64,000 nt of DNA. Origin: Gammaproteobacteria bacterium (GTDB lineage: Bacteria; Pseudomonadota; Gammaproteobacteria; Pseudomonadales; Azotimanducaceae). Positions 46,274 to 55,985 of this stretch are shown piece after piece. The notes under the pieces are model-generated. The model was not told the origin of the DNA, ran no database searches, and saw only the letters and a list, made by a program, of their open reading frames with translations. The translations under genes and the position numbers were made by a program. The stretch covers positions 18,525-82,524 of the forward strand of contig JAPOTJ010000048.1 of the NCBI GenBank assembly GCA_026709225.1, read 5' to 3'. The stretch's first letter is position 1; every line of letters begins with the position of its first letter.

Positions 46274-47677
46274 TCATCCATCCACCTTCAGCGAATAGAG
46301 ATCATCAAGCCCGTACCAATTCGCCGCCTCTTTGCGTCCGGCTGGCTTGCGGCGCACGAAGTAGCGGCGCCCCAAAGTCGCGCCGCGATTGTTCGGGAAC
46401 CATTCTATCTTGCGATCGAGCTCGGCTTCCAACGCGCCCGGCGAACGGACCGTTCCCCATTTGCACTCGCCCAAATCTGTCCAGTGATCGTCGCGTAGGC
46501 CGATGGTGTCGATTTGTGTTTTCGCGCTCCAATACTCACCGATTTCAAAGCCTGCGGCGACGCCCTCATGCGCATAGATGAGCGGCAGTGCTTCGCGACA
46601 CAGGTGTTCGAATCCGTTGCCGAACCACGCATCGAGCGACGGGGCGATGCGCTCGGTGAACGCGCGGGAAGGGCCCGCGCTACGGATGATGCTCGCGTTG
46701 GGGAACACGAACCGAAACCAGAATCTGAGCAAGGGGTCGTGAATCCCAAAACGCAACTGCTTCGGATTGGCCCGCTGGCCGTCGAGCGGGTAGCGTCGTC
46801 GCACGTAACCCAAGTCGGCCAGCTGCTGCAAATAGTAATGGAGGTTGCGGTCTGGCAGGCTGGTCGCTTCTGCAATCGCCTTTACGGTGCTGCGCCCGCT
46901 GGCAATCGCGAACAAAATGGCGCGGTACGGCGCAATCTCGCGTAGCTCTTCTCGCAGCAGAAACGTGGGTTCATGGAAGAGCGGCGCATACTCGTCGAGT
47001 AGGTTTTGACGAATGTTGCTCTCGACGGAAAGGCGGTCATTAAGGCATAGCAGATATTGCGGCAGTCCGCCCACCAGAAAGTACGCGCGCGCCCGGTCAA
47101 TCAGCGACCAGTTGGAATGAAATTCGGCGGCCTCCAAATAGCCGAACGGGTGCAGATGAATTTGCGCCGTGCGGCGACCAAAGAGCGGACTCGATTGACC
47201 CAGCACCTCCCGCTCCATGAACCCAATGTAGGATCCGCAAAGCATCAGCAGCACGCTGCCACCAGTTTTCCAGTGGCGATCCCACAGGTGCTGCAAGTCG
47301 GCGACAAGGCCGGGCTCGGATCCTGCGATCCATTGGAATTCGTCCAAAGCCAACACAAGCTTCGAATTGGGTTGCGTGAGCATCCACTGATCAACAACGG
47401 TTGTCAGCGCCTTGCGCCAATCGCTGATGCCGAGTTCGGCGAGAAGCGGCATATTCAGCGCGCGCGCCGCTTCCACAAGAAACTCGCGCACCTGAAGTCC
47501 GCTCGGTGACTGCCCGCCAAGATAATAGACACCGGGCTTGCCTTTCATGAATTTTAAGATCAGTTCGCTCTTGCCTACCCGACGCCGGCCGTACACAGGA
47601 ATAAACTCGGAGCGCCCAGATGCAAATGCCGTCTCAAGCACTTGGAGTTCTGAACTTCGGCCGATGAACTTAGACAT
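46274..47677 (-). CDS. AAA ATPase with C-terminal DUF234/PD-(D/E)XK-like domain
   Basis: This protein of about 467 residues belongs to the archaeal-type STAND-like ATPase family. The P-loop is YGRRRVGKSELIL near residues 28-40, Walker B LVLALDEFQW near 121-130. A winged-helix (STVKAIAEATSLPDRNLHYY) precedes a C-terminal nuclease-like segment with IDTIGLRDD and DLGECKWG. Its role is unknown; such proteins occur in mobile and defence contexts. I chose MSKFIGRSSELQVLE at 47677; the frame extends 50 codons upstream through a tandem repeat, which is unlikely to be coding. Confidence 0.85.
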   Translation of the reverse strand: MSKFIGRSSELQVLETAFASGRSEFIPVYGRRRVGKSELILKFMKGKPGVYYLGGQSPSGLQVREFLVEAARALNMPLLAELGISDWRKALTTVVDQWMLTQPNSKLVLALDEFQWIAGSEPGLVADLQHLWDRHWKTGGSVLLMLCGSYIGFMEREVLGQSSPLFGRRTAQIHLHPFGYLEAAEFHSNWSLIDRARAYFLVGGLPQYLLCLNDRLSVESNIRQNLLDEYAPLFHEPTFLLREELREIAPYRAILFAIASGRSTVKAIAEATSLPDRNLHYYLQQLADLGYVRRRYPLDGQRANPKQLRFGIHDPLLRFWFRFVFPNASIIRSAGPSRAFTERIAPSLDAWFGNGFEHLCREALPLIYAHEGVAAGFEIGEYWSAKTQIDTIGLRDDHWTDLGECKWGTVRSPGALEAELDRKIEWFPNNRGATLGRRYFVRRKPAGRKEAANWYGLDDLYSLKVDG

Positions 47678-47794
47678 GGCACGATCTGTATGCGGTGCGC
47701 GTGCTGCGATTTTGAAGTGGCTCGCGGTCAGGAAGATGCATTTACTATCCGAGTGAAGCAGCGGCAGAAGTATGCGCTGCGACTCTAATTTCGT

Positions 47795-47839
47795 CAAGTC
47801 GTGTTTAGACAAGTCGTACTTAGACAAGTCGTGTTTAGA
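47795..47839. repeat. Tandem repeat, three copies of a 15-mer
   Basis: CAAGTCGTGTTTAGA is repeated at 47795-47809, 47810-47824 (with two changes) and 47825-47839. It lies upstream of the ATPase gene and downstream of egtD. On the minus strand it reads as a 5-residue repeat if translated, but probably is leader or intergenic DNA. Confidence 0.85.
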
Positions 47840-47917
47840 AAAAAGACTGGCTCGAAGCTCGGGTTGATCTCACCGCCAACCAGAGCTGACGGGGCAAATT
47901 CCGCAGTTCGTATGCGC

Positions 47918-48928
47918 TCAGGCACCAAGCAAAAACACCGAAAAAAGTCCAGCCTCGTCAGTCCAATGGCGCGTGCACCTAAACCCAACTTCCTGCGCCA
48001 CATTGACAAACCTGTCATACGAGTACTTGTACGAATTCTCGGTGTGAATGACCTCGTCCTTGGCGACGAAAATCCTCTCTCCACCGATTCGCACCTCTTG
48101 GTCGCGCTGGCTCACCAAGTACATCTCGATTCGTTCTTGGATTGGGTTGTAGATGGCCTTGTGTCGATAGCCTGACAGATCGAAATTGGCGCCGAATTCC
48201 CAGTTCATATGGGTGAGCAGGTTGAGGTTGAACCTCGCGGTCACGCCGGCGCTGTCGTTGTAGGCGGCTTCCAACACAGACACATCCTTGGGCGGGTCAA
48301 TGCCGATCAGCAAAGACCCGCGCCCCGAAATTGCGCGTTGGGCTCGGGCGAGAAATGTCACGGCTTCGTCCGGCTCGAAGTTCCCAAAACTCGAGCCAGG
48401 AAAAAAAGCGAGCAGCGGCGCGGTTGTGTCCAATATCTCAGAGACGCTCCAATCTTGAGAGTAGTCGGCGCATACGGCATAGACATCAAGGTCAGGGTAG
48501 TCTACGGAAAGCGCTTCGCAGCTGGAGACGAGAAACTCCTTGGATATGTCGATAGCGAGATAGGCTTGCGGCGAGATGCCGTCTATGACAATTCTCGCCT
48601 TCTCCCCTGATCCACTCCCGCACTCCACCAATACTGGCTTGCCCGAACGTCCCTCAACGTCACTTTCGACTAGCTCAGCGACCTCTCGCATAACAGCGCG
48701 AAGGATGCCCGTCTCGGTGCGGGTGAGGTAATACTCGGGGAGCCTCGTGATGCGCTCAAACAGGCGCGATCCTTGCTCATCGTAGAAATACTTGGGCGCG
48801 ATGGATTTCTGGGGCGCGCGCAAGCCCTCAAGAAGCTCGCGCGTCATATCGACTGACTGTGGCGACTGATCAATCAGGCGAACACGTGAATCCTCGCGCG
48901 TCTGACGCGCGAGCGCATTAGAAACCAT
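47918..48928 (-). CDS. egtD: L-histidine N(alpha)-methyltransferase EgtD
   Basis: This SAM-dependent enzyme of about 336 residues trimethylates histidine to hercynine, the first step of ergothioneine synthesis. Seen are PKYFYDEQGSRLFERIT, LPEYYLTRTETGIL, SAM motif LVECGSGSGEKAR and a C-terminal IHTENSYKYS. I chose the ATG at 48928, 2 bases after the egtB stop; the open frame extends upstream inside egtB. Genes for EgtA, C and E are absent, as in many bacteria with a two-gene pathway. Confidence 0.93.
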   Translation of the reverse strand: MVSNALARQTREDSRVRLIDQSPQSVDMTRELLEGLRAPQKSIAPKYFYDEQGSRLFERITRLPEYYLTRTETGILRAVMREVAELVESDVEGRSGKPVLVECGSGSGEKARIVIDGISPQAYLAIDISKEFLVSSCEALSVDYPDLDVYAVCADYSQDWSVSEILDTTAPLLAFFPGSSFGNFEPDEAVTFLARAQRAISGRGSLLIGIDPPKDVSVLEAAYNDSAGVTARFNLNLLTHMNWEFGANFDLSGYRHKAIYNPIQERIEMYLVSQRDQEVRIGGERIFVAKDEVIHTENSYKYSYDRFVNVAQEVGFRCTRHWTDEAGLFSVFLLGA

Positions 48929-48930
48929 GA

Positions 48931-50235
48931 CTATTCCTCGATATTTCGCGCGAGCCTGACGCCGCTGTACTGCCAGCGGTCCCAAGGATAGAAGAAGTTG
49001 CGGTAGGAGGCCCGAGCGTGTCCCTCCGGAGTGGCGCAAGAACTGCCGCGCAGCACCATTTGTCCGCTCATGAACTTGCCATTGTATTCGCCGACCGCCC
49101 CCGCCCAAGGCCGATAACCCGGATACGGGCTGTAGGCAGAGGCGGTCCATTGCCATAGCGTGCCAAAGGCGTCACGAATCTGCGCGCGCTTGTCGCTCCG
49201 AAGGCTTGCCTCCCATTCGGCCTCTGTCGGCAGCCGCGCGCCTTGCCAACGCGCAAAGGCGTCTGCCTCAAAATAGCTGAGATGGGCGACAGGCGATTCC
49301 TTGCAAAGCGGCCTTTGACCGGAGAGCCGATATTCAAGCCACTCTCCGTCTGCGCATGTCCAATAGAGCGGCGCGTTCCATTGCTCGTGCACAACTCGAT
49401 TCCACGCCTCAGCCAACCAGAGCTCCGGGCGCTTATAACCGCCGTCATTCATGAACCCAAGATATTCTCCGTTGCTGCACAGGCGGGTTGCGATTGCATA
49501 GGGCTGCAGGTAGACCTGATGTCGAGGAGACTCGTTATCGAACGAGAATTCCTGAAAGCCAGCGCCTGACACGCCGCTCTCGTCAATCCCGATGGTGACG
49601 AGGCCGCCATCGAACTCAACGAATTGAATGGCGTCTTCCGGCGCGCCCGCACATTCTTCAATGGCGCAGCATTCAAGTGCGGGCGCCAGAGGATTCACAC
49701 CGAGGTTCCTTTTAATATCGGTGACCAGAAGCTCCTGATGCTGCTGCTCGTGATGCAAACCGAGCACCGTCAGTTGCCCAATCTCGTCACTACACACATC
49801 CGCATCTTCGAGCAATTCGATCATGGCAGCATCGACCTGATCTCGGTATTCCAGGACTTCCGCCACTGTCGGGCGCGACAGCTTGCCTCGGTCCTCCCTC
49901 GGCCATTGTTCGCCAATACCTTCATAGTAGGAATTGAAGAGATAGCCATAGGCTTCCTGCCGCCTGCGGTAGCTGGGAAGATGGGGCAAGAGAAGAAAGG
50001 TCTCGAAAAACCAAGTGGTGTGCGCGAGATGCCATTTGGGAGGGCTCGCTTCCGCAGCTGGCTGAATGCAGTAGTCCTCCGTGCTCAGGCCATCGCAAAG
50101 TGTGAGGCTGTGTGCCCGAACCTCGCGGTACATCGGGCCGAGTTGATGGAGCACGAGCGCTGCACTGTAGTTCTTTGCGAGATCGAGAAGCAGTATACGT
50201 GAAGCTTCAGCAAGGGCGCGTGGCACAAAACCCAT
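48931..50235 (-). CDS. egtB: Ergothioneine sulfoxide synthase EgtB
   Basis: This 434-residue non-heme iron enzyme couples hercynine with a thiol and oxygen. The DinB-like N-terminal half has the iron ligands H-x3-H-x-E in LHHEQQHQELL near residues 160-170, and an earlier histidine in PPKWHLAHTTWF. The C-terminal FGE-sulfatase domain shows VAHLSYFEADAFARW, RLPTEAEWE and FYPWDRWQYSGVRLARN. It is coupled to egtD 2 bases downstream. It is divergent from glmU across 20 bases. Confidence 0.92.
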   Translation of the reverse strand: MGFVPRALAEASRILLLDLAKNYSAALVLHQLGPMYREVRAHSLTLCDGLSTEDYCIQPAAEASPPKWHLAHTTWFFETFLLLPHLPSYRRRQEAYGYLFNSYYEGIGEQWPREDRGKLSRPTVAEVLEYRDQVDAAMIELLEDADVCSDEIGQLTVLGLHHEQQHQELLVTDIKRNLGVNPLAPALECCAIEECAGAPEDAIQFVEFDGGLVTIGIDESGVSGAGFQEFSFDNESPRHQVYLQPYAIATRLCSNGEYLGFMNDGGYKRPELWLAEAWNRVVHEQWNAPLYWTCADGEWLEYRLSGQRPLCKESPVAHLSYFEADAFARWQGARLPTEAEWEASLRSDKRAQIRDAFGTLWQWTASAYSPYPGYRPWAGAVGEYNGKFMSGQMVLRGSSCATPEGHARASYRNFFYPWDRWQYSGVRLARNIEE

Positions 50236-50255
50236 AGGCGCGTTATCCTCACGCT

Positions 50256-51614
50256 ATGTCTCTACACGTCATCATCCTCGCCGCAGGCAAGAGCCGCCGG
50301 ATGAAGTCCGATCTGCCAAAGGCGCTTGTGCCGCTCGGCGGGCAGCCTATGCTCGCGCACATTGTCGAAACTGCGCGCACCCTTGCGCCGGCGCGGTTGT
50401 CGGTGGTGGTTGGTGTGGACGCGGCGCCGATCAAGCAAGCGTTTACGGATGCCAAGGACATTTACTGGATCCGGCAAGCCGAAGCGCTCGGCACAGGCCA
50501 TGCAGTGCTCTGCGCTTTGCGCGAATACAGTGAAGGGCGGGCGCTGGTGGTGTATGTGGACGGGCCTTTGGTATCGGCATCCGCATTGCGTGGACTCATC
50601 GGCCAAGAATCGCCTCTTGCAGTCCTAGCAGCGACCACCGAGAATCCTTCAGGCTTCGGGCGCTTGATCATGGATGATCAAGGCTGCGTGCAGCGAATCG
50701 TGGAAGAAGCCCATGCCAGCGAATTGGAGAAGCGCGTCAAGATCGTCAACACCGGCATCATGGCTGGCGACGGGGCGCTGATGAGATCGCGCCTGGAGGG
50801 CATGCCAGCACCGACCGCAGAACGCGAACAATACTTGACCGATTTGGTGGCCTTGGCGCGCGAACAAGGGGATGATGTCGGCTGCGTAATGTCTCGTCCC
50901 GAAGACGGCGCGCTCGGTGCGAACACCTTGCAAGAGCTTGCTGGTCTCGAACGTCTTTATCAGCAGCGCCAAGCTCTTGAGCTCATGCGCCAAGGCGTGC
51001 GCCTTGCGGACCCGACAAGAATAGATGTGCGCGGCGAGGTTCAAGCCGAGTCGGGCGTGTTTATCGACGCAGGCGTCGTGCTCGAAGGCGAAGTGCGGCT
51101 CAAGAAAGGCGTGTCAATCGGGCCAGGCGTGACCATCAAAAACGCAAGTCTTGGCGAAGGCACGAAAGTGGAAGCCAGTTCGGTGATCGAGGGCGTGAAG
51201 TCTGGCGCAAACTGCCGTATCGGCCCGTTTGCGCGCATTCGCCCCAACACAGTGCTCGCAGACGATGTCCACATCGGCACGTTTGTCGAAGTCAAGCAGG
51301 CGCACATCGGTGCCCGCTCGAAAGCCAATCATCAGGCATACCTCGGCGATGTCGAAATTGGCGAAGATTGCAACATCGGCGCAGGCGTCATCACTTGCAA
51401 CTACGATGGCGCGGACAAGCATAAGACGGAAATAGGCGACCGCGTATTCGTCGGTTCGAACGTCACGCTCATCGCGCCCGTCAGAGTTGAGACAAACGCC
51501 TACATCGCCGCAGGCTCGACCATATCGAAGAAGGTGGCCGCCGGTCTCACAGTGGCAAGGTCGAGACAGAAGCATATCAGCCACTGGACTTCACCAGCGA
51601 AGCGCCAAACCTAA
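50256..51614 (+). CDS. glmU: Bifunctional GlmU: glucosamine-1-P acetyltransferase/GlcNAc-1-P uridylyltransferase
   Basis: This 452-residue enzyme makes UDP-GlcNAc for peptidoglycan and LPS. The N-terminal nucleotidyltransferase has IILAAGKSRRMKSDLPKAL near residues 5-23. The C-terminal left-handed beta-helix is visible as hexapeptide repeats, with EVKQAHIGARSKANHQAYLG, then NIGAGVITCNYDG. It precedes glmS by 2 bases. In close relatives glmU follows atpC directly; here the SDR, toxin genes, the ATPase and egtBD intervene. Confidence 0.97.
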   Translation: MSLHVIILAAGKSRRMKSDLPKALVPLGGQPMLAHIVETARTLAPARLSVVVGVDAAPIKQAFTDAKDIYWIRQAEALGTGHAVLCALREYSEGRALVVYVDGPLVSASALRGLIGQESPLAVLAATTENPSGFGRLIMDDQGCVQRIVEEAHASELEKRVKIVNTGIMAGDGALMRSRLEGMPAPTAEREQYLTDLVALAREQGDDVGCVMSRPEDGALGANTLQELAGLERLYQQRQALELMRQGVRLADPTRIDVRGEVQAESGVFIDAGVVLEGEVRLKKGVSIGPGVTIKNASLGEGTKVEASSVIEGVKSGANCRIGPFARIRPNTVLADDVHIGTFVEVKQAHIGARSKANHQAYLGDVEIGEDCNIGAGVITCNYDGADKHKTEIGDRVFVGSNVTLIAPVRVETNAYIAAGSTISKKVAAGLTVARSRQKHISHWTSPAKRQT

Positions 51615-51616
51615 CC

Positions 51617-53455
51617 ATGTGCGGAATCATTGGTGCCTTGGGTACGCGCGATGTCGTCCCAATTTTGGTCGATGGTCTGCGCGGCCTGGAGTACCGGGGC
51701 TATGATTCCGCTGGCCTTGCCGTCATTGATTCAGCGCGGCATCTCGTGCGCGAGCGCACTCGTGGAAAAGTCGCGAACCTTGTCGAGAAACTTGGCTCGC
51801 GCCAGCTTTCCGGCGCCATCGGCATCGCGCACACGCGCTGGGCAACGCACGGTGCACCATCGGAACGGAACGCCCATCCCCACATGTGCGGCGACAAGGT
51901 CGCCGTCGTCCACAACGGCATTGTCGAGAACCATGAATCGCTGCGACGCGAGGTGTTGGCAACAGGCGCGGTGCTTGAATCCGAGACGGACTCGGAAGTC
52001 GTTGCTCATCTCATCACATGCGAAGTCGATGCGGGTCGGACGCTGCTTGATTCGGTCGCGCACGCATGCCGTCGATTGGAGGGCGCCTTTGCCCTGGTCG
52101 CTCTCAGCCCGAAGGAGCCCGATGCGCTCATCGTTGTGCGCGTCGGCAGCCCGCTGGTGATCGGTCTTGGCGACGGGGAGAGCTTCGTCGCGTCGGACCT
52201 CGATGCGCTGCTCGATCAAACGAGTCGTTTCGTTGTGCTAGAAGAAGGTGACATTGCCGAAGTACGACGTGAGCGGCTCCGCATCTTTTCGCTTGGCGCC
52301 CTGAGCCGTGAGGTGACGCGCGAAGTGCTGGCTATCAAAGGCAAGCGTCAATTCAAGGACAAGGGCGACTTTGCGACCTTCATGCACAAGGAGATCCATG
52401 AACAACCACGGGCTGTGGCACGCGCGCTTGCGGGACGAGTGAGTAGGACGCGAGTCTTGCAGCAAGCATTTGGCGTGGCGGCAGAGGACGTTTTGGGCCG
52501 CATTAGATCGGTGCATATCGTCGCCGCAGGCAGCAGCTACCACTGCGGACTCATCGCCAAGCATTGGCTCGAAGAGATTGCCAGACTGCCATGCCAAGTC
52601 GAGATCGCCAGCGAGTTTCGTTACCGAAGCGCCGCTGTGCTGCCAGAATCGCTGTTTATCGCCATTTCACAATCGGGCGAGACAGCAGACACGCTCGCGG
52701 CGCTGCGCGTCAGCCGTCACCTTGGATTCGTAGCGAGCCTCGCCATTTGCAATGTGCCGACTTCGACCCTTGTGATGGAGTCGGATTTGGCGTACCTGAT
52801 GCAAGCTGGCCCGGAGTTCAGCGTCGCATCGACAAAAGCCATCTCTTGCTCACTCGTCGGGTTGCTTCTGCTCACACTGCTCCTTGCTCGTTCGAAGGGT
52901 CTCTCAGAACAAACGGAAGCAGAAGTCGTCAAGGCGCTTGATTCGCTCGATGACGGAATCAGAGAAGCTCTTGCCCTTGAGCCGCACATCGAGACGTTGG
53001 CGCTGAAACTAACCCATCACAATCATGCATTTTTCCTTGGTCGCGGCGCACAGTATCCAGTCGCGCTTGAGGCCGCGCTCAAGCTCAAGGAGGTCTCCTA
53101 CATCCATGCCGAAGGCTATCCTGCGGGCGAACTCAAGCACGGCCCACTTGCGCTCATTGACGACGGTATGCCGGTGATCGCCGTTGCGCCCAAGGATGAC
53201 CTGATCGAAAAGCTCGCTTCGAACTTGCGCGAGGTCGAAGCGCGCGGCGGTGAACTCATTGTCGTTACCAGCCCGGACACCAGCTTTGCAGCGCGTTCCG
53301 ATATGCATGTCGTGACAATGCCGCGCGTTCACGAACTGCTCGCGCCGATCGTCTACAATGTGCCACTGCAACTGCTTGCGTACCACGTTGCGCGACTGAA
53401 AGGCACCGACATCGATCAGCCGAGGAACTTGGCGAAGGCGGTGACGGTTGAGTGA
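51617..53455 (+). CDS. glmS: Glutamine-fructose-6-phosphate aminotransferase (isomerizing)
   Basis: This 612-residue enzyme makes glucosamine-6-phosphate. After the start Met, CGIIGALGTRDVV supplies the N-terminal cysteine nucleophile of the glutaminase domain. LEYRGYDSAGLAV and HTRWATHG follow. The two SIS domains show AAGSSYHCG and ISQSGETADTLAALR. The C terminus ends NLAKAVTVE as in the family. No glmS ribozyme is expected or seen. It is co-transcribed with glmU. Confidence 0.97.
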   Translation: MCGIIGALGTRDVVPILVDGLRGLEYRGYDSAGLAVIDSARHLVRERTRGKVANLVEKLGSRQLSGAIGIAHTRWATHGAPSERNAHPHMCGDKVAVVHNGIVENHESLRREVLATGAVLESETDSEVVAHLITCEVDAGRTLLDSVAHACRRLEGAFALVALSPKEPDALIVVRVGSPLVIGLGDGESFVASDLDALLDQTSRFVVLEEGDIAEVRRERLRIFSLGALSREVTREVLAIKGKRQFKDKGDFATFMHKEIHEQPRAVARALAGRVSRTRVLQQAFGVAAEDVLGRIRSVHIVAAGSSYHCGLIAKHWLEEIARLPCQVEIASEFRYRSAAVLPESLFIAISQSGETADTLAALRVSRHLGFVASLAICNVPTSTLVMESDLAYLMQAGPEFSVASTKAISCSLVGLLLLTLLLARSKGLSEQTEAEVVKALDSLDDGIREALALEPHIETLALKLTHHNHAFFLGRGAQYPVALEAALKLKEVSYIHAEGYPAGELKHGPLALIDDGMPVIAVAPKDDLIEKLASNLREVEARGGELIVVTSPDTSFAARSDMHVVTMPRVHELLAPIVYNVPLQLLAYHVARLKGTDIDQPRNLAKAVTVE

Positions 53456-53510
53456 AAAAGAGAGAAGTAATCGCGATGTGGGTAAAGCAGTTATAGCGAA
53501 ATTAGCAATC

Positions 53511-53527
53511 TTAGGAAAAATTCCTAA
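53511..53527. terminator. Possible weak bidirectional terminator hairpin
   Basis: TTAGGAA-AAA-TTCCTAA forms a 7-bp stem in the 150-base gap between convergent glmS and the RND exporter gene. It lacks a T-run, so it is a weak candidate for intrinsic termination. Confidence 0.35.
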
Positions 53528-53606
53528 ACTAGGGCGTGTTAACACTACGCACGTTGACGCTGCCGCTGTTTAATGAGTTTATGCGCCGAGTCATGCCGAG
53601 CATGGA

Positions 53607-55985
53607 TTAAGTCTCTTCGCCACCTTCGCGGGCCGTCAACACCAACAAACTCGGCAACAGCGACAAGTTCGCGATCAGCGCAAGCCCCATCGCCACTGCG
53701 ACGAGCAGCCCGAACATGATGGTCGGCACGAAGTTCGAGAACATCAGCACCGAGAAGCCGATGATGATGGTGATGCCGGTGAGATACAGCGCTCGTCCGA
53801 TATTGGCGTGACAGACGCTGACTGCCTTTTTTGCGGTTCTGCCAGCGGCGAGTTCGGATCGATATCGATGCAAATAATGAATCGCGAAATCGACGCCGAT
53901 GCCGATTGAGATAGCGGCGATGGTGGTGGTCATCATGTCGAGCGAAATCCCCGCAAGCCCCATGAAGCCGACCACGGCCGCCGCCGAGAGCACGTTAGGA
54001 ATCAATCCGAGCAGCGCGAACTTTACCGACCGCAGAAGTATCAGGAACATCAGCAGCGTTGCGAGCAGCACATAGGCAAGCGTGTCGCGCTGCGACACGA
54101 AGAGCTCTTGCAGCATGTCGTTGAACAGCACGAGCATGCCGGAGACGATGATCTCATCGCGTTCGAAGCCAAGTTCGCTTGTCGCGTAGTCCGTCACTTC
54201 GGCGACGAGTGCGTCGCGGTCGAAGTAAGGGCCACTTTCAATGACGCGCCCCGAGAGGCGCATTTGTCCCTTCATGGGCGCTGCATACGGATCGATGAGC
54301 TCGGCCTTAATGTCCGCTGGCAGCGCACTTAAGACAGCGACGAGTTCGAAGTCGCTCAAGCGTTCGCCGTTAGTGAACTCGCGCGCCAGCTCATCAAGCG
54401 AAGCGACGGACAGCACCTTGCCGACTTCGGCGCGTGCTTCGAGCGCTTTTTGGAGTGCGCCGAGCCGGTCGAGCTTCTCGCGCGTGAACCAGTAGCGGTC
54501 AGCGAACTCGTCGGTTTCTTCGGCGAAGAAGTCATCTTCGATCACCACCTCTTCGAACGGTGGGAACGACACCACCACCTCAAATGGGACAGTCCCGCCA
54601 AGATGCTGATCGATATAGACCATGCCCTGATAAATCTCAGTGTCGTCCTGAAAATAATCGATAAAACGGTTGTCGAGCGAGAGCCGAGAGATGCCCACGC
54701 CAGCGGCAACAGCCACCGCAAGAGACACGACGCACACGAGTCCGGCCCGATGCTGCGCGAGGTGCCCCAATTGATTGATCAGGCGCGCAGGCGGCTTTTC
54801 GGCAGCCGATGCTTCGCCGCGCTCAAGCAGCATCAAGAGTGCCGGGAAGACAGTGAACGCAGTCAAGAAGGCGAGCGCGACACCGAGGCACATCATCCAG
54901 CCGAAGTCCTCGACCGGCGGTATGTCGCTCACCGTCAGCGAGCCGAACGCAGCGATGGTGGTAAGCGCGGTGTAGAAGCACGGCGCGAATTTGCTGACGA
55001 AGGTCTCCAAGACCAGCGCTTCGCCGCGCGGTCCGTTTTCGGTCGCGGCAAGCTCGCGGTAGCGAACGATCAAGTGGATCGTCAGCGAGATGGTCATGAT
55101 GACCAGAAGTGAGACGAAGTTCGAAGAAATGACCGTGGCCGCTGTTTGCATGGCGCCGAGCGTGCCTGTCGTGTAAAGCACCGCGAGTCCGGCAGTCGTA
55201 GTCGGAAGCAGCACCCAGCGAATTTCACGAAAAGCGAGATAGAGCACCAGCATGATCAGCAGCACGACGACACCGCCAAAGATCACGAGGTCGCTTTTGA
55301 CGAAGGCGATCATATCGGCGGCGATCATGGGCACGCCGCCGATATGTACCTTGCCCAGCTCAGAGAATTCGGTTTGAATGGCCCTGATATCGGCGATGGT
55401 TTGATCGCGCGCCGCCAGATAGCGCTTGCGTGCCTGCACAGGGTCGGGCTCGGCGTCGATCTCGGGCGTCGGCACCATGTTGGCGCGCATGGCACCTGAT
55501 CTGCCATCGCCGGAAATGAGCAGTTCTCGAAACAGCGGACTGTTGCGAAGCTCTTCAATCGCGAGTTCATGGTCCACGTCGTCCGAGCGCAGCGTTTTCA
55601 ATCCCGCCGCAAGCTCAGTGATCGGCACAGGGGGACTCTTGAGTAGCGGCACATCAAGGAGCGAGAACACTGACGAGATGCCGCCGGTCGCGGCAATGCG
55701 CGTCTGCAGGCGTTCAAACACCTCTATATTGGCATCGGATAGCAGCACGCCATCATGCGGCGCGAAGGTGATGAGCAGGAAGTCATCGCCGGTGAAGGTT
55801 TCGGTGATGCGCTCATAGGCGGCGAAATTGGCATCGCCTTCGACGACGAGCGTCTCCGCAGAAGCGTCGAAGCTAAAGCGCGTTGAATAGAGGGCCGCCA
55901 GCAATGCGAGCAGAGCGCCGAAAAGAAGCACCGCTCGCGGCCAGCGCAGGAGCAACGCCACGACGCTCGCGACGGGCATGTTCAA
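53607..55985 (-). CDS. RND-superfamily (MMPL-type) exporter
   Basis: This 792-residue inner-membrane protein has two repeats, each with one N-terminal membrane helix, a large periplasmic loop and a bundle of five helices. Sterol-sensing-like segments are FGGVVVLLIMLVLYLAF and, in the second half, TIAAISIGIGVDFAIHYLHR, the RND/MMPL signature near residues 692-711. It is proton-driven, probably exporting hydrophobic substrates. The ATG overlaps the end of the MFS gene by 4 bases, so the two are coupled. The substrate is unknown. Confidence 0.88.
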   Translation of the reverse strand: MNMPVASVVALLLRWPRAVLLFGALLALLAALYSTRFSFDASAETLVVEGDANFAAYERITETFTGDDFLLITFAPHDGVLLSDANIEVFERLQTRIAATGGISSVFSLLDVPLLKSPPVPITELAAGLKTLRSDDVDHELAIEELRNSPLFRELLISGDGRSGAMRANMVPTPEIDAEPDPVQARKRYLAARDQTIADIRAIQTEFSELGKVHIGGVPMIAADMIAFVKSDLVIFGGVVVLLIMLVLYLAFREIRWVLLPTTTAGLAVLYTTGTLGAMQTAATVISSNFVSLLVIMTISLTIHLIVRYRELAATENGPRGEALVLETFVSKFAPCFYTALTTIAAFGSLTVSDIPPVEDFGWMMCLGVALAFLTAFTVFPALLMLLERGEASAAEKPPARLINQLGHLAQHRAGLVCVVSLAVAVAAGVGISRLSLDNRFIDYFQDDTEIYQGMVYIDQHLGGTVPFEVVVSFPPFEEVVIEDDFFAEETDEFADRYWFTREKLDRLGALQKALEARAEVGKVLSVASLDELAREFTNGERLSDFELVAVLSALPADIKAELIDPYAAPMKGQMRLSGRVIESGPYFDRDALVAEVTDYATSELGFERDEIIVSGMLVLFNDMLQELFVSQRDTLAYVLLATLLMFLILLRSVKFALLGLIPNVLSAAAVVGFMGLAGISLDMMTTTIAAISIGIGVDFAIHYLHRYRSELAAGRTAKKAVSVCHANIGRALYLTGITIIIGFSVLMFSNFVPTIMFGLLVAVAMGLALIANLSLLPSLLVLTAREGGEET

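Noticed and set aside
46126..46581. 151-codon plus-strand frame
   Set aside because: It mostly overlaps the ATPase gene on the other strand and has no protein-like conservation.
51560..51617. glmS ribozyme
   Set aside because: glmS starts 2 bases after glmU, with no leader, and the ribozyme is a Gram-positive feature.
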